The position numbers and the translations under genes were made by a program. Positions 1 through 5,410 of a stretch of 5,420 bases of DNA are shown one piece after another. The first letter of the stretch is position 1, and each line of letters opens with the position of its first letter. Location: the NCBI GenBank assembly GCA_021827225.1, contig JAKAXG010000351.1:1-5420 (forward strand). The letters are read 5' to 3'. The DNA is from Actinomycetes bacterium (GTDB taxonomy: Bacteria > Actinomycetota > Acidimicrobiia > Acidimicrobiales > Palsa-688). Below the pieces are notes generated by a model. That model had not been told where the DNA came from. It was given only the letters and a program-made list of their open reading frames with translations, and did not search any database.

Positions 1-91
1 ACTTGGCGCCCACACCGAGGGCGTCGAACAGCTGCAGCAGGCCGGCGCCGTCGGCCAGCTCGACCGTCTCGCCGTTGGCCACCACCTTCAC
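1..91 (-). CDS. thiS: ThiS-like sulfur carrier protein, N-terminal part (gene runs off the left edge)
   Basis: Reading leftward from GTG at 91 gives 30 codons without a stop, beginning VKVVANGETVELADG and continuing LLQLFDALGVGAK. This is the N-terminal beta-hairpin and first helix typical of ThiS, the ubiquitin-fold carrier of about 65-70 residues. Its C-terminal Gly-Gly is adenylated and thiocarboxylated to supply sulfur for the thiamine thiazole ring. The Gly-Gly end lies outside the window, so identity rests on the N-terminus only; a MoaD-like carrier is the alternative. The GTG shares four bases (GTGA) with the stop of the upstream HhH-GPD gene, implying translational coupling. An AGGGG at 105-101 lies nine bases before this GTG and favours it over the in-frame GTGs at 85 and 82. 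Confidence 0.72.
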   Translation of the reverse strand, partial: MKVVANGETVELADGAGLLQLFDALGVGAK

Positions 92-675
92 GGCTGCGGG
101 CCCCTGGCCGCCTTGGCCGCCGCCTTCATCTCCTGCTTGTAGGCCCGCACCCGGCCCAACGATTCCGGGTCGACGATGTCCGCCACCGACATGAACGTGC
201 CGGGCCGGCCGAACGGGCCGGCCGCCTCCTCCCAGCCGGAGGGCCGGACGCCCAGTTGCTTGCCCAGGAGCCCGATGAAGATGCGGGCCTTCTGTTCCCC
301 GAAGCCGGGGAGGGCCTTCACGCGCCGGTAGAGCTCACCGCCGCTGCCCGCCCCCTCCCAGACCTCGGCCGCCCGGCCGTCGTACTCGTCGATCACGATC
401 CGGCACAGCTCCTGGACCCGCTTGGCGTTGGCCGCCGGGAAGCGGTGCAGGGCCGGTCGGGCCGAGAACACCTCCGCCAGCTCGTCGGGGTCCATGGCCG
501 CGATCTGGCCGGCATCGAGCCGGCCGCCCAGGCGCTCCTTCAGGTCCAGAGGGGAGCTGAACGCCCGCTCGAGCGGTATCTGCTGATCGAGCACCATGCC
601 GATCAGCAGGGCGAGAGGGTCCTCGGACAGGAGCTGGTCGGCGGCGGCGTTGCCGGACAGTTGCAGCTGGGCCAC
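88..675 (-). CDS. HhH-GPD family protein (small, DNA-glycosylase-fold, function untested)
   Basis: The product is 195 residues, consisting almost entirely of a helix-hairpin-helix/GPD fold as in base-excision DNA glycosylases. The N-terminal signature DPLALLIGMVLDQQIPLERAF (residues 19-39) matches the small conserved HhH-GPD family of actinobacteria, recalled as TIGR03252. The hairpin is LPGFGEQKA at 122-130. By eye, endonuclease III's catalytic Lys (in LPGVGRKTA) aligns with Gln128. No VDTH-type motif with the catalytic Asp follows; the stretch reads GVRPSGWEEAAG. The only Cys is residue 91, so there is no C-terminal 4Fe-4S cluster. Glycosylase activity is therefore uncertain; DNA binding or a variant active site is possible. 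The GTG at 675 is the first possible start, since an in-frame TAG lies at 687-685, and family resemblance begins immediately after it. There is no Shine-Dalgarno before it, which fits leaderless translation. The stop overlaps the thiS-like gene. Confidence 0.85.
   Translation of the reverse strand: MAQLQLSGNAAADQLLSEDPLALLIGMVLDQQIPLERAFSSPLDLKERLGGRLDAGQIAAMDPDELAEVFSARPALHRFPAANAKRVQELCRIVIDEYDGRAAEVWEGAGSGGELYRRVKALPGFGEQKARIFIGLLGKQLGVRPSGWEEAAGPFGRPGTFMSVADIVDPESLGRVRAYKQEMKAAAKAARGPQP
101..105 (-). promoter_or_regulatory. Ribosome binding site of the thiS-like gene
   Basis: AGGGG on the minus strand lies inside the last codons of the HhH-GPD gene, nine bases before the GTG at 91. It decides the start among three closely spaced in-frame GTG codons (91, 85, 82), because the other two would be 15 or more bases away. 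Confidence 0.45.
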
Positions 676-681
676 CCGCAG

Positions 682-687
682 AGACTA
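682..687 (-). promoter_or_regulatory. Candidate -10 element of a leaderless promoter for the HhH-GPD gene
   Basis: TAGTCT on the minus strand fits the TAnnnT form of actinobacterial -10 elements. It ends six bases before the GTG at 675, so transcription would start at or next to the G of the start codon. No purine-rich ribosome binding site lies between them. No convincing -35 hexamer is seen 16-18 bases upstream, so this is a proposal based on spacing and on the missing Shine-Dalgarno. Confidence 0.35.
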
Positions 688-745
688 CGCCAGCCCGGGG
701 GCGCTCAGGCCACCTGGCGCGGGATGTGACCACCGCCTCTGGCCG

Positions 746-757
746 CCGGCCGGCCGG
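746..757. repeat. 12-bp perfect GC palindrome in the divergent intergenic region
   Basis: CCGGCCGGCCGG equals its own reverse complement. It lies between the divergent HhH-GPD and ligase genes, about 70 bases before the ligase start. It could be a protein-binding dyad, but such strings are common in sequence of this composition and a shorter CCGGCCGG recurs at 5411-5418. The rest of 676-826 shows no TAnnnT box for the rightward gene. Confidence 0.25.
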
Positions 758-815
758 GTGTGGCCTGCTGGCGGGCGAATGACCCTCTGGAACAACTGAA
801 AACCTCGAGTCGATC

Positions 816-820
816 GGAGA
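816..820 (+). promoter_or_regulatory. Ribosome binding site of the acyl-CoA ligase gene
   Basis: GGAGA lies six bases before the ATG at 827, a standard spacing, and fixes that start. It is preceded by CGAGTCGAT (806-814), whose reverse complement recurs in the leader of the transporter gene. Confidence 0.7.
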
Positions 821-826
821 CGGGCC

Positions 827-2344
827 ATGAGCCTCAATCTGGCCACCATCCTGCGGGAGTCGGCGAGGGCGTACCCGGACAAGCCCGCGGCGCTGTTCGA
901 CGGCGGACAGATGACCTACCGGGAACTGGACGCCCTGTCGGACCGCTTCGCGGCGGGCCTGCGCCGCTCCGGCGTCGGGCGCGGAGACGCCGTCGCCGTC
1001 CAGCTGCCGAACCTCCCGCACTTCCTCATCGCCTACTTCGGGATCCTGAAGAACGGCTCGGTCGCCGTGCCGCTCAACGTGCTGCTGAAGGCCCCGGAGG
1101 TGGAGTACCACCTGGCCGACTCCTCGGCGTCGGCCCTCATCACCTGGTCCGGTGTGGCCGCCGAGGCGGCCAAGGGGGCGGCCGGCGCCGGCGTGCAGGA
1201 GATCTACGTGGCCGAGGTGGGAGTCCCCAACACCCACGGGGTGGGCGTCCCGGTCGAGAACCTGGTGGCCGGCGACGACGTCCCCGCCCCGTTCGAGCTG
1301 ACCGAGCCGGGCGACACCGCCGTCATCGTCTACACGTCGGGCACCACGGGTCGGCCCAAGGGCGCCGAGCTCAGCCACTTCCAGCTGTTCATGAACGCCG
1401 ACACCCCCGGCCGGCTGTTCGGGATCAGGGAGGACGACGTGGTCCTGGTGACCCTGCCGCTGTTCCACGTGTTCGGGCTCAGCAGCATCCTGAACGTCTG
1501 CGTGCGCTTCGGGGGCACCATGTCCCTGGTGCCGCGCTTCGAGCCCGACAAGGTGCTCCAGGTAATGGAGCGCGACGGGGTGACGGTGTTCGAGGGGGTG
1601 CCCACCATGTACATCGCCCTGCTCAACCACCCCGACACCGGCCGCTACAACCTGAGCCGCCTGCGCATCGGTATCTCCGGCGGAGCGCCGATCCCCGCCG
1701 AGGTGCTGGACGGCTTCGAGCGCAAGTTCGGCATCGTGATCCTCGAGGGCTACGGGCTGTCGGAGACGGCGTCCACCACCACGTTCAACGTCAGCGCCCA
1801 GGAGCGGAAGATATACAGCGTCGGCAAGCCCATCTGGGGTGTGGACGTGCAGATCTGGGACAACGAGGGCAACCGGCTCCCGCCCGGCGCCGACCATCCC
1901 GGCGAGATCGTGGTGCGGGGAGTGAACACCATGGTCAGGTACCACAACCGCCCGGAGGCCACCGCCGAGGCCTTCGCCGGCGGATGGTTCCACACCGGCG
2001 ACATCGGCTACGAGGACGAGGACGGCTTCTTCTTCGTCATCGACCGCAAGAAGGACCTGATCATCCGGGGCGGCTACAACGTCTACCCCCGCGAGATCGA
2101 AGAGGTCCTCTACGCCCACCCGGGAGTGGCCGAGGCCGCCGTCGTCGGCGTTCCCCACGACCTTCTCGGCGAGGAGGTCAAGGCCTACATCGAGTTGAAG
2201 CCGGGCGCCTCGGTGACCGAGGAGGAGCTGATGGCCTACGCCAAGGAGAGGCTGGCCGCCTACAAGTACCCGCGGCTGGTGGAGATCCGGGCGGCCCTCC
2301 CCAAACTGGGTACGGGCAAGATCGCCAAGGCCGAGCTGCGTTGA
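827..2344 (+). CDS. FadD-type AMP-forming acyl-CoA ligase
   Basis: The product is a 505-residue cytosolic member of the ANL adenylate-forming superfamily. It activates a carboxylic acid with ATP to an acyl-adenylate and then transfers it to coenzyme A. All core motifs are present: the phosphate-binding loop YTSGTTGRPKG (169-179), PLFHVFG (211-217), GGAPIP (285-290), EGYGLSET (307-314), HTGD (389-392), the hinge region DRKKDLI (406-412), GGYNVYP (415-421), and the C-terminal catalytic Lys498 in GTGKI. It therefore looks fully active. The length is like the compact FadD13-type ligases (about 500 residues) rather than the ~550-residue long-chain FadDs, and chain-length preference cannot be read from sequence. 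The start is supported by GGAGA six bases upstream. The TGA overlaps the next gene's TTG (TTGA), so ligase and reductase are probably co-translated and may act in sequence. Annotation as 'long-chain fatty acid-CoA ligase' would be a default; an unusual short or hydroxylated acid is equally possible. Confidence 0.93.
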   Translation: MSLNLATILRESARAYPDKPAALFDGGQMTYRELDALSDRFAAGLRRSGVGRGDAVAVQLPNLPHFLIAYFGILKNGSVAVPLNVLLKAPEVEYHLADSSASALITWSGVAAEAAKGAAGAGVQEIYVAEVGVPNTHGVGVPVENLVAGDDVPAPFELTEPGDTAVIVYTSGTTGRPKGAELSHFQLFMNADTPGRLFGIREDDVVLVTLPLFHVFGLSSILNVCVRFGGTMSLVPRFEPDKVLQVMERDGVTVFEGVPTMYIALLNHPDTGRYNLSRLRIGISGGAPIPAEVLDGFERKFGIVILEGYGLSETASTTTFNVSAQERKIYSVGKPIWGVDVQIWDNEGNRLPPGADHPGEIVVRGVNTMVRYHNRPEATAEAFAGGWFHTGDIGYEDEDGFFFVIDRKKDLIIRGGYNVYPREIEEVLYAHPGVAEAAVVGVPHDLLGEEVKAYIELKPGASVTEEELMAYAKERLAAYKYPRLVEIRAALPKLGTGKIAKAELR

Positions 2345-3531
2345 CCGCCGGCCCGCCGGTTCCGAGGGACCGCACCGACGACTACACCGAGGAGATGGCC
2401 GCCCGGCGCCGGGGTTTCGTGGCCGAGCGCACCGGCACGGAGCTGCACCACGTCGGCAGTTACACCGTGGCGCCGGCGGTTCTGCCCGGCAACATCGAGA
2501 ACTTCACCGGGGTGGCTCAGGTCCCCATCGGGGTGGCGGGGCCGCTGACAGTTCACGGCGAGCACGCCGAGGGCGAGTTCTACGTGCCCATGGCCACCAC
2601 CGAGGGCACCCTGGTGGCCAGCTACAACCGGGGGATGAAGCTCCTCAGCCGGAGCGGGGGAGTGACCGCCACCATCATCGACGAGTCGATGCAGCGGGCG
2701 CCGGTGTTCATCTTCGACGACGCCCGCCGGGCCCACCACTTCGGACGCTGGCTGGAGGAGCACTTCGACGACGTGAAGGGCGTGGCCGAGTGCACCACCA
2801 GCCGGGGGCGACTGGTGGGCATCCGCCACTACCCGGTCGGTCCGCTGCTCTACACCAGGTTCAACTACACCACCGGTGACGCCGCCGGCCAGAACATGAC
2901 CGGGCGGGCCACCGACACCGCCTGCCGGTGGATCGTCGAGCACTACCCGGGCCCGGTCCGCTACCTGCTGTCGGGCAACGTCGACACCGACAAGAAGCAC
3001 TCGCGCATGAACGTCCTGGAGACCCGCGGCCGGCGGGTGGTGGCCGAAGCGGTGATCTCGCGCACGGCCCTCGAAGCGGTCACCGGTGTCGAACCAGACG
3101 ACCTGTTCCGGGCCCGCGAGATCCAGATGGTCGGCTCGTTCATGGCCGGATCGGCGAGCAACGGCGCCCATGCCGCCAACGGCCTGGCCGCCCTGTTCAT
3201 CGCCACCGGACAGGACGCGGCCAACGTGGCCGAATCGCACGCCTCGCTGACGTACTCCCAACTGCTGGACAGCGGCGACTACTACTGGTCCGTCACCCTG
3301 CCGGCGCTGATCGTGGCCACCTTCGGCGGCGGCACCGGTCTGCCCACCCAGCGGGAGTGCCTGGAGATGCTGGGCTGCTACGGCTCCGGCAAGGCGGAGA
3401 AGTTGGCGGAGATCTTCGCCGCCGTCGTTCTGGCAGGAGAAGTGTCACTGGCGGGGGCGGTGCTGCACGGTGACTGGGTCAGCAGCCACGAGCGGCTGGG
3501 CCGCAACCGCCGTCCCCAACAGGTGACGTAG
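2341..3531 (+). CDS. Class I HMG-CoA-reductase-family enzyme (soluble, divergent acyl pocket)
   Basis: The product is 396 residues counted from TTG 2341. The family reduces HMG-CoA to mevalonate with two NAD(P)H. Visible motifs are ENFTGVAQVPIGVAGPL (53-69), ATTEG with catalytic Glu88, RAPV with Arg119, the cofactor loop GDAAGQNM (179-186), SGNVDTDKK (211-219) with catalytic Lys218, GAHAAN (275-280), GQD with Asp292, GGGTGLPTQRECLEMLG (329-345), and SSH with the C-terminal catalytic His383. There is no membrane anchor, unlike the eukaryotic enzymes. The conserved KN(L/I)(V/I)G segment reads IQMVG (261-265), so the Lys equivalent to human Lys735, which contacts the HMG carboxylate, is absent. 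Substrate may therefore differ from HMG-CoA. The TTG is chosen because resemblance to relatives begins at VPRDRTDDYTEEMAARRR (7-24), upstream of the ATG at 2395, and because it overlaps the ligase stop; a weak AAGG lies ten bases before it. No other mevalonate-pathway gene is in the window. Family assignment is firm, the start fairly firm, the substrate open. Confidence 0.9.
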   Translation: MTAGPPVPRDRTDDYTEEMAARRRGFVAERTGTELHHVGSYTVAPAVLPGNIENFTGVAQVPIGVAGPLTVHGEHAEGEFYVPMATTEGTLVASYNRGMKLLSRSGGVTATIIDESMQRAPVFIFDDARRAHHFGRWLEEHFDDVKGVAECTTSRGRLVGIRHYPVGPLLYTRFNYTTGDAAGQNMTGRATDTACRWIVEHYPGPVRYLLSGNVDTDKKHSRMNVLETRGRRVVAEAVISRTALEAVTGVEPDDLFRAREIQMVGSFMAGSASNGAHAANGLAALFIATGQDAANVAESHASLTYSQLLDSGDYYWSVTLPALIVATFGGGTGLPTQRECLEMLGCYGSGKAEKLAEIFAAVVLAGEVSLAGAVLHGDWVSSHERLGRNRRPQQVT

Positions 3532-3566
3532 GACTCTTGGCGACCGCGCCGGAAGCGGCGAGAGTC
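3532..3566 (+). promoter_or_regulatory. Intercistronic hairpin directly after the reductase stop
   Basis: GACTCT (3532-3537) pairs perfectly with AGAGTC (3561-3566). Inside, CG (3541-3542) pairs with CG (3559-3560) and CCGC (3544-3547) with GCGG (3555-3558). That gives 12 base pairs, left-side bulges TGG and A, and a seven-base loop. It begins on the base after the TAG. No T-run follows (the next bases are GCTGAGGGG), so a standard intrinsic terminator is unlikely. It could protect the upstream transcript end, reduce read-through, or take part in the alternative pairing described at 3532-3610. Confidence 0.5.
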
Positions 3567-3581
3567 GCTGAGGGGAACACC

Positions 3582-3610
3582 CATCGACTCGACGAAGGGA
3601 GTCGTCGATG
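3582..3610 (+). promoter_or_regulatory. Leader stem enclosing the transporter's ribosome binding site and start codon
   Basis: CATCGAC (3582-3588) is the exact reverse complement of GTCGATG (3604-3610), which contains the ATG. The GAAGGGA ribosome binding site sits in the loop. A competing stem, CGACTC (3585-3590) with GAGTCG (3599-3604), would cover the end of that binding site. The same CGACTC can also pair with GAGTCG at 3562-3567, part of which belongs to the upstream hairpin. The layout would allow translational control, but stems of 6-7 bp in GC-rich DNA can arise by chance. Confidence 0.4.
3594..3600 (+). promoter_or_regulatory. Ribosome binding site of the MFS transporter gene
   Basis: GAAGGGA lies seven bases before the ATG at 3608. 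It decides this start over the in-frame ATG at 3725 (residue 40), which has no purine-rich sequence before it. Confidence 0.7.
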
Positions 3611-5377
3611 ACCACCAAAGAAGCGGCCCGACCGTCGCATTTCTTCCGACACCGACACCACGGAGAGAAGCCACCCGTGGTCCTTCCGCCCCAGGGCCCG
3701 TCCCGCATCCCGCCGTGGCAGCGCATGTGGCGACGGGAGCTGGAGCACTATCCCGAACCGCTGCCGCGCTATGTGAACCTGGCCATCGTCGTGGTGGCGG
3801 CCATCGTCTTGTACTACGAGTTCTACGTGCAGGCCGCCGTCACCCCCTCGATCCTGGTCCACTACGGCATGACCTGGCCGTTCTTCGTCTACGTGATCGT
3901 GATCGGCAACCTGGTCGGCGCCTTCGCCTCGCTGTTCGCCGGGATGGCCGACAGGTGGGGCCGGGCCAACCTGGTGGCCTACGGGCTGCTCATCACCGGC
4001 CTCATCACGCTGGTGGGCCTGCCGCACGCCCCGGACATGTGGACCTACGGGGTTCTGTACTCGGTGCTGGGCTTCGTGGAAGGCGTGATCCTCGTCGCCA
4101 CCCCCGCCCTCATCCGGGACTTCTCGCCCCAGCTGGGCCGGGCGTCGGCCATGGGCTTCTGGACCCTGGGACCAGTGGCGGCCAGCCTCACCGTGTCCCT
4201 GGTGGCCAGCCACACGCTCACCCACCTCTCCGGCTGGAACTCCGTGGGTAGGGAGTTCATGATCGCCGGCATCGTCGGCATGGTCGTGTTCGTGATCGCC
4301 CTGGTCGGCCTGCGGGAGCTGTCCCCCAGGATCCGGGACCAGCTCATGGTCAGCATGCACGACCGGGTGCTGATCGAGGCCAAGGCGGCGGGCGTGGACG
4401 TGGAGGAGAGCCTGAAGCACCCCTGGCGCCAGATGCTCAAGCTCGACACCATCGGCTCCTCGTTCGGCATCGGCATCTTCCTCGTCATCTACTACTCGCT
4501 GATCGCCTTCCTGCCGGTGTTCATGGCGTCGATCTTCTCCTACAGCCAGGCCCGGGCCAACCTGCTGGGCAACTGGGTGTGGGCGTTCAACGCCGGAGCT
4601 CTGGTGGTCGTCGGTCTGGCCTCGGACCGGCTGCGGGTGCGCAAGCCGTTCATGGTGCTCGGCGTGGCCGTGGCGGCGTCGGCCACCGCCCTGTTCGCCC
4701 TGGCCACCACCCACCGCGACACCGGGTACTACGACTTCGTCTGGATGCTCAGCCTGCTGGCGGTCGGTCTGGGCTTCGCCTTCAGCACGTGGTTGGCCGC
4801 CTACACCGAGACGGTGGAGGACCGCAACCCGGCGCTGGCGGCCACCGGCCTGGCCGTGTGGGGCTGGGTCCTGCGCATCGTGGTGGCCGGCTCGCTGTTC
4901 ATCCTGCCCTACGTCGTGACATCCATGACCCCCCTGGTCGAGCACGGCACCCAGGTGGCGACCATCGTCGCCCAGCACCCCGCCGAGGTGGCCACCCTGC
5001 AGTCGATCGACCCGGCCACGCTGGCCGCCCTCAACGCCAACCCGGGCAACACCGCGGCCATCGGCAAGGCGGTCACCGAGATCGTCCAGGCCCAGAAGGT
5101 GACATCGGCTGCGGCCCTCCAGAAGCTGGTGGCCCTCAGCCAGGTGCCCAAGGCCGACCTGGCCTACCTCAACGCCTACGGGGCCAAGGTGCAGAGGGCC
5201 CAGACCGTCGCTCCCCAGGAGTGGCAGCGGTGGTGGTGGGTGTCCTTCGGCGTCGAGTTGGCGTTCCTGCCGACCATCTTCCTGCTGAGGGGCCGTTGGA
5301 GCCCCAAGCGGGCCAAGCAGGACGCCGACGAGCACGAGGCCATGATCCAGGAGGAGTTGGCCAAGCTGCACCCGTAA
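3608..5377 (+). CDS. MFS transporter, 12 TM, with large extracytoplasmic segment before the last helix
   Basis: The product is a 589-residue inner-membrane secondary transporter. A charged N-terminal tail of about 54 residues (HFFRHRHH at 11-18) precedes twelve hydrophobic segments at roughly 55-76, 90-112, 120-138, 145-167, 180-200, 216-236, 283-306, 322-340, 346-367, 378-398, 417-437 and 542-560. MFS motif A is clear in the loop after helix 2 (GMADRWGR, 112-119) and degenerate in the second half (GLASDRLRVRK, 336-346). The 6-7 loop (237-282) is the usual cytoplasmic link. Glu71 in helix 1 is a buried acidic residue that could couple to protons. Residues 438-541, expected outside the membrane, are about 100 residues long and helix-rich, with a repeated AxLAxLNA pattern at 470-477 and 516-523; most MFS proteins have a short loop here. 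The substrate is unknown. It lies 76 bases after the reductase gene on the same strand with no visible promoter between, so import or export of the ligase/reductase substrate or product is plausible. Confidence 0.9.
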   Translation: MTTKEAARPSHFFRHRHHGEKPPVVLPPQGPSRIPPWQRMWRRELEHYPEPLPRYVNLAIVVVAAIVLYYEFYVQAAVTPSILVHYGMTWPFFVYVIVIGNLVGAFASLFAGMADRWGRANLVAYGLLITGLITLVGLPHAPDMWTYGVLYSVLGFVEGVILVATPALIRDFSPQLGRASAMGFWTLGPVAASLTVSLVASHTLTHLSGWNSVGREFMIAGIVGMVVFVIALVGLRELSPRIRDQLMVSMHDRVLIEAKAAGVDVEESLKHPWRQMLKLDTIGSSFGIGIFLVIYYSLIAFLPVFMASIFSYSQARANLLGNWVWAFNAGALVVVGLASDRLRVRKPFMVLGVAVAASATALFALATTHRDTGYYDFVWMLSLLAVGLGFAFSTWLAAYTETVEDRNPALAATGLAVWGWVLRIVVAGSLFILPYVVTSMTPLVEHGTQVATIVAQHPAEVATLQSIDPATLAALNANPGNTAAIGKAVTEIVQAQKVTSAAALQKLVALSQVPKADLAYLNAYGAKVQRAQTVAPQEWQRWWWVSFGVELAFLPTIFLLRGRWSPKRAKQDADEHEAMIQEELAKLHP

Positions 5378-5403
5378 CGGCGCACGTCGTCCCCCCCCGG
5401 ACA

Positions 5404-5410
5404 GAGAAGG
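5404..5410 (+). promoter_or_regulatory. Possible ribosome binding site of a gene starting at the right edge
   Basis: GAGAAGG is followed by eight bases and then AT at 5419-5420, the last bases of the window. If the next base is G, this would be a well-spaced start of a fourth rightward gene 41 bases after the transporter stop. Nothing of its product is visible. Confidence 0.3.

Larger units (their letters stand above)
827..5377 (+). other. Probable operon: acyl-CoA ligase, HMG-CoA-reductase-family enzyme, MFS transporter
   Basis: All three genes lie on one strand. The first two overlap by four bases (TTGA at 2341-2344). The third follows after 76 bases that contain no TAnnnT or TTGAC-like promoter element. 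Co-transcription of ligase and reductase is strongly suggested; inclusion of the transporter is likely but depends on the hairpin at 3532-3566 not ending transcription. Confidence 0.65.

Noticed and set aside
335..2158. Long minus-strand open frame (607 codons) antisense to the ligase and crossing the HhH-GPD gene
   Set aside because: It is a GC-driven shadow: the product is low-complexity (runs of G, V, H, D, R), lacks any domain, and overlaps two well-supported genes.
760..2340. N-terminal extension of the reductase frame back to about position 760
   Set aside because: That stretch is an out-of-frame reading of the ligase gene, rich in Arg/Gly/Pro. The recognisable reductase begins just after 2341.
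2325..2344. Possible -1 frameshift fusing ligase and reductase into one protein
   Set aside because: No slippery heptamer or following stem is evident at the junction; the TTGA overlap explains the arrangement by re-initiation.
3532..3566. Reading the intercistronic hairpin as a standard intrinsic terminator
   Set aside because: No T-tract follows the stem, the left arm has two bulges, and no promoter is visible for the downstream gene.
3479..5371. Long minus-strand open frame (630 codons) opposite the MFS gene
   Set aside because: It mirrors the transporter's codon bias, giving a His/Gly/Asp/Gln-rich product without motifs; the plus-strand frame encodes a clear membrane protein with a good ribosome binding site.
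5391..5398. Run of eight C after the transporter stop
   Set aside because: It lies in non-coding sequence and could be an ordinary homopolymer or a base-calling error. It affects no reading frame seen here.
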